Assembly (NCBI RefSeq): GCF_003992015.1
Contig: NZ_RQVK01000011.1
Coordinates: forward strand, 1 to 64,000
Reading direction: 5' to 3'
Source of the DNA: Veillonella sp. VA137
GTDB taxonomy: Bacteria; Bacillota; Negativicutes; Veillonellales; Veillonellaceae
DNA length: 64,000 bases
The notes under the pieces are model-generated. The model was not told the DNA's origin and did no database searches. It saw only the letters and a program-made list of their open reading frames with translations. Made by a program: the position numbers and the translations under genes. Below are positions 55,835 to 62,837 of this stretch, in pieces (the stretch's first letter is position 1; each line of letters opens with the position of its first letter).

Positions 55835-55847
55835 GGATGAATCATAA
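55827..55847 (+). pseudogene. Six-codon remnant at the AbiEii toxin position
   Basis: ATG AAT AAG GAT GAA TCA TAA reads MNKDES and stop. It begins eight bases before the end of the AbiEi frame and has an ideal GGAGG six bases upstream. This is where the AbiEii toxin is normally coupled; no toxin-like frame follows. Confidence 0.55.
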
Positions 55848-55891
55848 ATAAATTATTTAGAAAAATAATTAATAGTTAGATGTATTAGCTG

Positions 55892-55920
55892 TTGACAGTT
55901 TATTTGCATAGTGCTATAGT
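55892..55920 (+). promoter_or_regulatory. Promoter of the AbiF-associated RNA
   Basis: Consensus TTGACA (55892-55897), 17 bases, and TATAGT (55915-55920), placing the transcription start near 55926-55928. Confidence 0.8.
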
Positions 55921-55924
55921 TGTG

Positions 55925-55994
55925 TTAGTAGATTGGCTGCAACGCTTAGGGCGTTGGTCACTAGGACACTGCTTTGGCAGTGTCCTTTTTATTT
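55925..55994 (+). ncRNA. abiF-type structured RNA upstream of the Abi_2 gene
   Basis: A compact RNA of about 70 bases lies between a consensus promoter and the Abi gene. Hairpin 1 is CAACGC (55940-55945) with GCGTTG (55951-55956), extendable by GGC/GTC. TTAGT (55925-55929) can pair with ACTAG (55960-55964) to close it. Hairpin 2, AGGACACTGC / GCAGTGTCCT (55963-55972 and 55977-55986), ends in TTTTTATTT and is a rho-independent terminator. A conserved abiF RNA motif has been reported upstream of Abi_2/AbiF genes (recalled); this fits in position and layout. The RNA probably acts as antitoxin or guide-like partner of the HEPN protein (inference). Confidence 0.8.
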
Positions 55995-56006
55995 ATGGAG
56001 ATACTT

Positions 56007-57005
56007 ATGGACTACGATAAACCGTTTCAAGATATTTCTCAACAAGTAGAAGTATTACAAAATAAAGGATTTATTATTTTAGATCCAGTATTAGCAGAAA
56101 ATATATTAATGACAGTGTCATATTATGATCTTGTTAATGGATATAAAGAAGTATTCATAAAAAATAAGGTGTATATTAAAAATACCAGTATTGAAGATCT
56201 ATTTGCATTTTGGTATTTAGATAAAAGGGTACAAGCACTTACTATAAAATATAGCTTAATCATTGAAACTATTTTTAAGCAAAAGTTATCATATGTGATT
56301 GCAAAGAATATAGGCGTTGATGAAAAGATATATTTAAATCCTAAATATTATAAGAAAAAAGCAGGAGGATTATTGTTCAACAATCTTAAAATAGATATTA
56401 TGAGGTTATTGTCTGTTAAACATAGTAAAGCACCTACTAAATATTATATAAAATCTCATAATCATGTTCCGCCATGGATTCTATTAAAAAATGCATCATT
56501 TGGTATTTCGATTAATATGTTTAAATTTTTAAGTACCAAAGATAAAGCGGAAGTAGCAAATTTACTTATACAATCTGATGCGGTGTTAGTATATGAAAAA
56601 ATTGAACTCATTATAAGTTTTTTAGAAGGGCTGAGAAAGTTTAGGAATTATGCAGCACATAATCTGAAATTTATTACATGTCAGCCTGGATTTAAATTGC
56701 CGGGTAAAACCATGTATAGGTTATATCCAAAGTATGTCATTAGAAAATATTCCGGGGATATTTCAAAAAAAGATAAGGGGAGTATCAATGGATTATATGG
56801 GTTGATACTTATGATGATCATCTTTACAGAGGGTACACCGCTAGCTCAAACTATAATTGAAGATTATTCTGCAGAGATATTGCTAGGAGGGAATATACAA
56901 GAAGGAATAGATATGAAAGATTTATTGAAAAAATATTGTAACTGCTTGCGTTTACCAGAAGATATGTTACGTCGATTTGAAATTATTAAATCTATATTTA
57001 GATAG
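56007..57005 (+). CDS. Abi family protein (Abi_2/AbiF/AbiD-type HEPN protein)
   Basis: A 332-residue Abi_2 family protein from ATG 56007, which has GGAG six bases upstream; longer frames begin inside the RNA terminator. The family's opening (QDISQQVEVLQNKGFIILDP), the central NHVPPWILLKNASFGISIN and the HEPN RNase motif RNYAAH (Arg213-x4-His218) are present. Abi_2 proteins cause abortive phage infection, and their HEPN motif suggests RNA cleavage. The gene is strongly AT-rich, sits after an RNA unit with its own terminator and lies next to an AbiEi gene, so this is a small defence island. A non-RNase regulatory role cannot be excluded from sequence. Confidence 0.9.
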   Translation: MDYDKPFQDISQQVEVLQNKGFIILDPVLAENILMTVSYYDLVNGYKEVFIKNKVYIKNTSIEDLFAFWYLDKRVQALTIKYSLIIETIFKQKLSYVIAKNIGVDEKIYLNPKYYKKKAGGLLFNNLKIDIMRLLSVKHSKAPTKYYIKSHNHVPPWILLKNASFGISINMFKFLSTKDKAEVANLLIQSDAVLVYEKIELIISFLEGLRKFRNYAAHNLKFITCQPGFKLPGKTMYRLYPKYVIRKYSGDISKKDKGSINGLYGLILMMIIFTEGTPLAQTIIEDYSAEILLGGNIQEGIDMKDLLKKYCNCLRLPEDMLRRFEIIKSIFR

Positions 57006-57013
57006 AATGCAAC

Positions 57014-57065
57014 AAGCCCCTACCCTTCCAGGTCGAAAGACTTGGAAGCGGTAGGGGGTTTTGTG
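57014..57065 (+). terminator. Terminator after the Abi gene (hairpin family PE3, copy 2)
   Basis: AAGCCCCTACCCTTCCAGGTC, loop GAAA, then GACTTGGAAGCGGTAGGGGGTTTTGTG. It matches the adhesin terminator at 55116 including flanks (GCAAYAAGCCCC on the left, TTTTGTGTT on the right), with paired changes in the stem. Confidence 0.88.
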
Positions 57066-57116
57066 TTGTGGTATTCGTATAGTATATCTAGTGGATGGTA
57101 ATGTTTGGAATATAGT

Positions 57117-57148
57117 AAAAGGGACGCAGGTTGTACAGCGTCCCTTTT
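57117..57148. terminator. Bidirectional terminator before the Crp/Fnr gene end
   Basis: AAAAGGGACGC pairs with GCGTCCCTTTT around a ten-base loop, just after the minus-strand regulator's stop. Confidence 0.85.
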
Positions 57149-57155
57149 AGTATTG

Positions 57156-57866
57156 TTAAAATGAAAAATCTTGAATGGTTTCGATATCTACTAGCTCTAC
57201 TTCTTTGCCGTGGAATTGGATGATCCGTTCATCTTGCAAACGACCTAGTTCACGGCTGAGGGCGGTGCGGCTCACGTTGAGGACGTCCGCCATTTCTTGT
57301 CGATTGTGTGGCAAGGTGAGGATATTCTTTTTTTGTACCCTGCGAATATCCATGAGATAAGCAAAGATTTTCTCGCGCATCCCTTTTAGGGATAGGTAGT
57401 GGACCTTGCGAGTCAGTTGCATCGCCTTTTCAGATAGATCATGCATGAGGTTGGTGAGCAATTGGATTTGACAGGATTGGCAGTCCGGAAATGCTTTGGT
57501 GAAAGTCTCAATCGGTAAAAATAAAACGATCGCATCTTTTGTAGCCTCAATGGTAGCTGGCCATAGGGGATGATTACTAAAGAGCAAAGCTTCCCCGAAC
57601 ATAGAGGACGGCTGTAGTTCAGTTACGATAGTTCGTTGTCCCAACATGTTCTCTCGTGTTAATAAGGCACGCCCTTCTAGCAAGATACCGATGCCTTCCA
57701 TCGGATCCCCAGCAATGGCAATGAAAGAATTTTTTTTGAAACTTTGTACTTTCACATTTGCTTGAGACAAGAAAAGTGATAAATTTTCTGGTGCAATGTG
57801 TGCGCATAAGGGAGATTGTTGAATCGTATTCATGTATGTTTCTAACGTTGGATGTAATGTCGACAT
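57156..57866 (-). CDS. Crp/Fnr family transcriptional regulator
   Basis: A 236-residue regulator with an N-terminal cyclic-nucleotide-binding-type beta barrel (GILLEGRALLTREN, SSMFGEALLFSN) and a C-terminal helix-turn-helix (RQEMADVLNVSRTALSRELGRLQDERII). No N-terminal cysteine cluster of Fnr type is present, so it is not an iron-sulfur Fnr. Its promoter side faces away from the Abi gene. Hcp lies 1.4 kb away on the plus strand; in several anaerobes a Crp/Fnr member (HcpR) controls hcp in response to nitric oxide, so this could be its regulator (inference). The terminator at 57117-57148 follows it. Confidence 0.88.
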   Translation of the reverse strand: MSTLHPTLETYMNTIQQSPLCAHIAPENLSLFLSQANVKVQSFKKNSFIAIAGDPMEGIGILLEGRALLTRENMLGQRTIVTELQPSSMFGEALLFSNHPLWPATIEATKDAIVLFLPIETFTKAFPDCQSCQIQLLTNLMHDLSEKAMQLTRKVHYLSLKGMREKIFAYLMDIRRVQKKNILTLPHNRQEMADVLNVSRTALSRELGRLQDERIIQFHGKEVELVDIETIQDFSF

Positions 57867-58012
57867 GGGACCTCCGATAACTAGAAAATTATAATGTGGT
57901 ATAGGAATATAATGATAAGTGTGCTACAAGCATGTGATGATAGAGTGACAGAATACTAGAATGATAGCGTGATATAACTATATGTTCTATGACTGTGTAT
58001 ATGATGTATAGC

Positions 58013-58037
58013 AAAAGGGTCCAAAGGGACCCTTTTT
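58013..58037. terminator. Bidirectional terminator after the Rpn-like gene
   Basis: AAAAGGGTCC pairs with GGACCCTTTTT around a short loop, 55 bases after the minus-strand Rpn-like stop. Confidence 0.85.
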
Positions 58038-58091
58038 GTATCGTACAAAGACAGTATATACTGCCATATAAATCGCGTTATATTGCAAACC

Positions 58092-58931
58092 TTAAATTAA
58101 AGAGTGTGCTTTACCGATTTCCTTGATTTGTTCTATGGTGAGCTTAGTATATTTGGCAATCATTTCTAAGGATAGTTTATCTTCTAACATGCCAAGAACT
58201 ACTTCGGCTTTACCTTCATCTTTGCCTTCAGCTTTACCTTCGGCTCTACCTTTAGCTTCGCCCTCTGCCATGCCTTCTTTCCAACGGCGTCTTAATTCCA
58301 TTTCGAGTGTCATATATTCCAACCTCCATTCTTTAGAATGTCGTACTTTATCAACGACTGAGTTCATTTCCGTTACTAAATCATCTGAAGATGTTTTGCC
58401 ATCTACATAATCTAAAAGACATTGCAACGGTTTTGAAATATCGTCTTCCGTACCTTTAGTGCTCAAGAATAGTTTTGTAGTTCCATCGTTTAATTCTATA
58501 TTGTGATTTTCTAAACAAATATTTTTGAAAGTATATTTATGAAGATTATCACTAAATAGTGGAAATGTACATATAAAAATGACATAGGTATCATTGAGCT
58601 CGGTGTAGTCCTGGCCTTTTTCAATGTTATGTAAATCGATGATACTTTGATAGTATCGGACTCGTTTTACTAATTCCTCCATATTTTTAGTGGTTTGCAT
58701 TTCCACATTAAAGACAGTACCATCCACATCGTTGACATAGACATCGAGTCGGATACCTTTACTGTCTGGGTTCATATGCAGTGACTTTTCTTCTTCGAGA
58801 TAGGTGATATCTTTAATCTGGATATCTAACAGCCGTTCTATTGTTGCCTTACAAATACGCTTATTTCGCATTACCTTCTGAAACATAAAGTTATCCTGAA
58901 TGGTCAGTTCTTCAAATGGTTTGATATGCAT
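58092..58931 (-). CDS. Rpn family recombination-promoting nuclease/PD-(D/E)XK putative transposase
   Basis: A 279-residue protein of the Rpn/PDDEXK_2 family, often annotated as 'Rpn family nuclease' or 'putative transposase'. The start KPFEELTIQDNFMFQKVM is typical. The nuclease core is Asp63 (in RLDVYVND) and Glu77-x-Gln79 (in VEMQ). Residues about 224-245 are a run of EGKAEGKAEGK-type repeats before a short C-terminal helix pair. Rpn proteins in E. coli stimulate RecA-independent recombination and have been linked to phage defence. No inverted repeats of an insertion element surround the gene. Confidence 0.88.
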   Translation of the reverse strand: MHIKPFEELTIQDNFMFQKVMRNKRICKATIERLLDIQIKDITYLEEEKSLHMNPDSKGIRLDVYVNDVDGTVFNVEMQTTKNMEELVKRVRYYQSIIDLHNIEKGQDYTELNDTYVIFICTFPLFSDNLHKYTFKNICLENHNIELNDGTTKLFLSTKGTEDDISKPLQCLLDYVDGKTSSDDLVTEMNSVVDKVRHSKEWRLEYMTLEMELRRRWKEGMAEGEAKGRAEGKAEGKDEGKAEVVLGMLEDKLSLEMIAKYTKLTIEQIKEIGKAHSLI

Positions 58932-59010
58932 AGAATCACCTCCGACTCTTATTCAAATTATACCATACATTTTAGATATATAACATTGCTCTTTCTCATA
59001 TCTCCAAGAT

Positions 59011-59056
59011 AAAAGCCCCTACGAATTCCAAGTCTTTCAATCTGGGAGGGGCGTAT
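59011..59056 (-). repeat. Decayed inverted copy of hairpin family PE3
   Basis: On the minus strand GCCCCTCCCAGATTG, then AAAGACTTGGAATTCGTAGGGGCTTTTAT resembles PE3 copies at 55116 and 57014 but is mismatched. The remaining 220 bases to hcp hold no gene. They contain hairpin GCCCTGGAGAGGGC (59164-59177) overlapping by one base the inverted repeat CTTTCACTATGAAAG (59177-59191), possible regulator-binding sites for hcp. Confidence 0.5.
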
Positions 59057-59276
59057 TTACTTACTCCATTTCTCAGAATGTTTTTAAAGTGTAGCCAAGG
59101 ATACGTTTTTTCTGCTTTCAGTATACTATACTACATGTATAGATAACAAGACACTGCTAGATTGCCCTGGAGAGGGCTTTCACTATGAAAGGGATTGTCT
59201 AGTAAAATATCTAAAGTAATACAAAAAGTATGTTGTAGTATACATATTAAGGGCAAAGTTCCCAAGGAGGTTTATC

Positions 59277-60842
59277 ATGAGTATGTTCTGTTTCCAATGT
59301 GAACAAACAGCGCAACCAAATGGTTGTACAGTACAAGGTGTATGTGGTAAAACAGCACCGGTTGCAAATTTACAAGACGAATTAACAGCGGCGTTGATCG
59401 GTTTAGCTCGTGCAATGCAAGCTACAGAAGTAACGTTAGAAAACGTACAATTGTTAAAACGTGGTTTATTCATGTGCGTAACAAACGTAAACTTCTCTGA
59501 AGATCGTGTACAAGAGTTCATCGATGTAATCAACAATGCGCACAACAAATTAGATGCGAACATTCCTAACTTTGATTGGGAAGAATTGTGGAAAGGTCAT
59601 GAAGACATCGTATCCTTACGTTCCACATTGTTATTAGGTATGCGTGGTATGGCTGCGTACGCATGGCATGCAGCAGTATTGGGCTACAATGATCCAGAAG
59701 TTGATGCGTGGTTTGTAAAAGGCCTTGTTGAAATGGCAAAAGACCACAGCGCAGAAGAATGGTTAGGCTTATTGATGGAATTCGGTGGCATCAACCTTGC
59801 TTGCATGGCGTTGTTAGATAAAGCCAACACAACTACATACGGTACTCCAGTACCAACAACTGTACCTTTGACAGTAGAACCAGGTCCTTTCATCGTCGTA
59901 ACAGGTCATGACTTACACGACCTTAAAATGTTATTGGAACAAACTGATGGTAAAGGCGTTAACATTTATACTCATGGTGAAATGCTTCCATGTCATGCAT
60001 ACCCTGAATTGAAAAAACATCCTCAATTGAAAGGTAACTTCGGTACTGCGTGGCAAAACCAACAAAAAGAATTTGATGGCGTTCCAGGTGCATTCTTGTT
60101 CACAACAAACTGCATTATGCCACCAAAACAAACATACATCAAAAACATTTTCACAACTGACATGGTTGGTTTCGATGGCTGCGGTCATGTGGAACACAAC
60201 GAAGATGGCACAAAAGATTTCTCTGCAGTAATCGAACGCGCTATCGAATTAGGCGGTTACAAAGAACCACAACACTTCACAGGTATCAACGGTGGTACAG
60301 AAGTGACAACTGGTTTCGGTCATGGTACAGTACTTGGTGTAGCTGACAAAGTAATCGAAGCAGTAAAAGCTGGCGCAATTAAACACTTCTTCTTGGTAGG
60401 TGGTTGCGACGGTGCTAAAGTAGGACGTAACTACTACACTGATTTCGTAAAACAAACTCCAGAAGATACAATGGTATTGACTCTTGCTTGTGGTAAATAT
60501 CGTTTCAACGACCTTAACATCGGTGAAATCGGTGGCTTACCTCGTATCTTAGATATGGGTCAATGTAATGATGCGTACTCTGCGATCCAAGTAGCAGTAG
60601 CATTAGCAGGCGCTTTTGAGTGTGACGTAAACGAATTACCATTGACATTAGTATTGTCTTGGTACGAACAAAAAGCGGTATGTATCCTATTAACATTATT
60701 GTCCTTAGGTATCCGCAACATCTATATCGGACCATCCTTGCCAAAATTCTTGTCCAACACAGTACTTGGCATCTTAGTTGAAAAATTCAACTTACATCCG
60801 ATTACAACACCAGAAGAAGATTTGAAAGCAATCCTAGGCTAA
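59277..60842 (+). CDS. hcp: Hydroxylamine reductase (hybrid cluster protein)
   Basis: A 521-residue hybrid cluster protein, which carries an iron-sulfur cluster and a mixed 4Fe-2S-2O cluster and reduces nitric oxide or hydroxylamine. The N-terminal cysteines at positions 5, 8, 17 and 23 follow C-x2-C-x8-C-x5-C, the arrangement of the anaerobe (class I) type. Segments such as 'FTTNCIMPPK', 'GFDGCGHVEHNE' and 'LACGKYRF' supply hybrid-cluster ligands, and the C-terminal 'SWYEQKAV' contributes a late conserved Glu. The start follows AAGGAGG at six bases. No hcr reductase gene is adjacent. Likely role: nitrosative stress protection. Confidence 0.95.
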   Translation: MSMFCFQCEQTAQPNGCTVQGVCGKTAPVANLQDELTAALIGLARAMQATEVTLENVQLLKRGLFMCVTNVNFSEDRVQEFIDVINNAHNKLDANIPNFDWEELWKGHEDIVSLRSTLLLGMRGMAAYAWHAAVLGYNDPEVDAWFVKGLVEMAKDHSAEEWLGLLMEFGGINLACMALLDKANTTTYGTPVPTTVPLTVEPGPFIVVTGHDLHDLKMLLEQTDGKGVNIYTHGEMLPCHAYPELKKHPQLKGNFGTAWQNQQKEFDGVPGAFLFTTNCIMPPKQTYIKNIFTTDMVGFDGCGHVEHNEDGTKDFSAVIERAIELGGYKEPQHFTGINGGTEVTTGFGHGTVLGVADKVIEAVKAGAIKHFFLVGGCDGAKVGRNYYTDFVKQTPEDTMVLTLACGKYRFNDLNIGEIGGLPRILDMGQCNDAYSAIQVAVALAGAFECDVNELPLTLVLSWYEQKAVCILLTLLSLGIRNIYIGPSLPKFLSNTVLGILVEKFNLHPITTPEEDLKAILG

Positions 60843-60860
60843 GACGTCTCTTGTGACGCT

Positions 60861-61037
60861 ATGGAGCCTTGTGGCGGTGTTAACTAAATAGGGTGAAGGG
60901 AAGAGCACGGTATACCTCCTCACAAACGGTATTTCATAATGTTTGTTCGGGGGCACACCGTGCTCTTCTTGTATTTGAGTGATTTAGGTAGTGAAGGGCG
61001 CCACAAAGGCTACTACTCGTAACGGCGTTCCTTAGGG
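60861..61037 (+). repeat. Palindromic element PE1, copy after hcp
   Basis: Outer arms GCCTTGTGGCG (60866-60876) and CGCCACAAAGGC (60999-61010). The inner stem is GGAAGAGCACGG (60899-60910) with CCGTGCTCTTC (60958-60968), enclosing CCTCCTCACAAAC and GTTTGTTCGGGGG. It ends TACTACTCGTAACGGCGTT. Related to the copy at 15077. Probably also terminates hcp. Confidence 0.78.
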
Positions 61038-61039
61038 GA

Positions 61040-61178
61040 TTGGAAGAGCACGGCATACCCCCTCACAAACGGTATTTCATAATGTTTGTTCGGGGGCACA
61101 CCGTGCTCTTCTTGTATTTGCGTGATTTAGGTAGTAAAGAGCGCCACAAAGACTGCTACTCGTAACGGCGTTCCTCGT
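61040..61178 (+). repeat. Palindromic element PE1, partial tandem copy
   Basis: A tandem partner lacking the left outer arm: GGAAGAGCACGG (61042-61053) and CCGTGCTCTTC (61101-61111) with CCCCCTCACAAAC / GTTTGTTCGGGGG inside, then GCGCCACAAAGACTGCTACTCGTAACGGCGTT. The inner part is nearly identical to the preceding copy. Confidence 0.75.
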
Positions 61179-61190
61179 GCGGATTCTTTT

Positions 61191-61219
61191 TTACGAGAAG
61201 GTCCCAAATATGGTATGAT
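61191..61219 (+). promoter_or_regulatory. Promoter of the sda operon
   Basis: TTACGA (61191-61196), 17 bases and TATGAT (61214-61219), about 57 bases before sdaAB. Confidence 0.5.
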
Positions 61220-61275
61220 ATAAGATACAGATAATACATAAGATATTCCTACATAGATAATAGGAGGTACCTACT

Positions 61276-61941
61276 TTGAGTAGTATTTTTGATATCATTG
61301 GACCGGTTATGATCGGTCCATCTAGTTCACATACAGCGGGGGCGGCGCGCTTGGGAAAGATGGCACTGTCCATGTTTCATGAACGCCCAGAGAGTGTGAC
61401 TATGACATTATATGGTTCCTTTGCGAAGACCTACCGGGGTCATGGTACGAATCGTGCGTTGGTGGCAGGCTTACTCGGCATGGATGCAGATGATGCGCGC
61501 ATCCGCGACTCCTTGGAAATTGCACAGCAGGAGAACTTTCAGTATACCTTCATCGAGTCTGAAGTGGATGCAGGTCATCCGAACACGGTGCGGTTCAATA
61601 TGTATGGCAAAGACGGCAAGCATATGTCTGTGACAGGGTCATCTCTCGGTGGTGGCAGAGTGGCGGTGACCAATATTGACGGTATCGATGTAGAGATTAC
61701 CGGAGAAGAGCATCAAATTATTGTGTTCCATACGGATCAACCAGGTGTCATTGCAGGGGTAACGCATATTTTAGGCTTAGCGGGTATCAATATTTCCAGC
61801 ATGCGTGTATTCCGCAAACGAAAAGGGTCGGAAGCGGTGATGCTCATTTCCACGGATTCCGATGTAGATGCAGTGGCATTGCAACAGATTAAGGAAGTGG
61901 CGGGCATTTCCTCGGTGATGTATTTTGAACCATTGGAATAG
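61276..61941 (+). CDS. sdaAB: L-serine dehydratase, iron-sulfur-dependent, beta subunit
   Basis: A 221-residue beta subunit of the two-part iron-sulfur L-serine dehydratase, which turns L-serine into pyruvate and ammonia. The start 'SIFDIIGPVMIGPSSSHTAGA' is the family signature, with the SSSHT substrate loop. A C-terminal ACT domain (HQIIVFHTDQPGVIAGVTHIL) probably binds an amino acid. The start codon is TTG, eight bases after AGGAGG (61262-61267). The alpha subunit gene follows after eight bases. Confidence 0.94.
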   Translation: MSSIFDIIGPVMIGPSSSHTAGAARLGKMALSMFHERPESVTMTLYGSFAKTYRGHGTNRALVAGLLGMDADDARIRDSLEIAQQENFQYTFIESEVDAGHPNTVRFNMYGKDGKHMSVTGSSLGGGRVAVTNIDGIDVEITGEEHQIIVFHTDQPGVIAGVTHILGLAGINISSMRVFRKRKGSEAVMLISTDSDVDAVALQQIKEVAGISSVMYFEPLE

Positions 61942-61949
61942 AGGATACT

Positions 61950-62825
61950 ATGAGTTATTTATACGATACTATTGAAGATATTGTACGCCTGGCAGATCGT
62001 GAAAGTATTTCCTTTTCCGAAGTGGTCTTGCGGGCAGAAATAGAAAGTACGGATGCTACGGAAGAGGACGTCCTAGATGAAATACGCCGTCGCATTCAGA
62101 TTTTTAAAGAGTCTGTTCGTGACGGTATTGCAGATACAAGAACAAGTAAAAGCGGTATGTCTGGCGGACAAGCGAAACAATTAGACGAACGAAAGCCTAT
62201 CTTTTTGAGCGACCTTACGTACCGTGCCTTGCGCTATGCTATTTCCGTGAATGAAGCGAATGCGAAGATGTTCCGCATCGTGGCATGTCCAACGGCGGGT
62301 GCCTGTGGTATTTTACCAGGGGTCATGCAAGCGGTTGGTGAAGTGTGCAACTGTGATGACCAAGCGTATATCAATGGATTTTTAGCGGCGGCTGGGGTCG
62401 GTAATGTGGTGACAAACCAAGCTTGCGTAGCAGGTGCTGTGGGCGGTTGCCAAGCCGAAGTAGGTACAGCAGCGGCGATGGCAGCAGCGTGTGCAGTGGC
62501 GATGATGGGCGGTACTACGGAAGAAGTGGTGACGGCTATGACTTTGTGCATGAAAAATGTACTGGGTTTGGTCTGCGACCCCGTGGCAGGTCTCGTAGAA
62601 GTACCTTGTGTAAAGCGGAATGGTATTTATGCAGTCCATGCGTTGGCAGCGGCAGAAATGGCAATGGCAGGCTTGCGCAGTCGTATTCCTGCTGATGAAG
62701 TGATTGGCGCTATGGATTCCATTGGACGAGCCTTACCGGAAGCACTTCGTGAAACGAGCGAAGGGGGCCTTGCAAGAACGAAAACAGGCATGGAGATTAC
62801 CAATCGCTTGGCTCATCAGAAATAG
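61950..62825 (+). CDS. sdaAA: L-serine dehydratase, iron-sulfur-dependent, alpha subunit
   Basis: A 291-residue catalytic subunit. The cysteine motifs for the 4Fe-4S cluster and active site are all present: CPTAGACGILPG, the region ACVAGAVGGCQAEVGTA, and CDPVAGLVEVPCVKRN. GMSGGQAKQL precedes them. It is coupled to the beta subunit gene at eight bases. The unit supplies pyruvate and ammonia from serine, which suits an amino-acid and organic-acid fermenter. Confidence 0.95.
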   Translation: MSYLYDTIEDIVRLADRESISFSEVVLRAEIESTDATEEDVLDEIRRRIQIFKESVRDGIADTRTSKSGMSGGQAKQLDERKPIFLSDLTYRALRYAISVNEANAKMFRIVACPTAGACGILPGVMQAVGEVCNCDDQAYINGFLAAAGVGNVVTNQACVAGAVGGCQAEVGTAAAMAAACAVAMMGGTTEEVVTAMTLCMKNVLGLVCDPVAGLVEVPCVKRNGIYAVHALAAAEMAMAGLRSRIPADEVIGAMDSIGRALPEALRETSEGGLARTKTGMEITNRLAHQK

Positions 62826-62837
62826 AGAGGGAGTAGT

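Noticed and set aside
55827-55973. A hidden full-length AbiEii toxin by frameshift
   Set aside because: The sequence after the six-codon stub is AT-rich with stops in all frames and is followed within 45 bases by the RNA promoter.
58092-58931. Calling the Rpn-like gene an active insertion sequence
   Set aside because: No terminal inverted repeats or target duplications flank it; the family name 'transposase' is historical.
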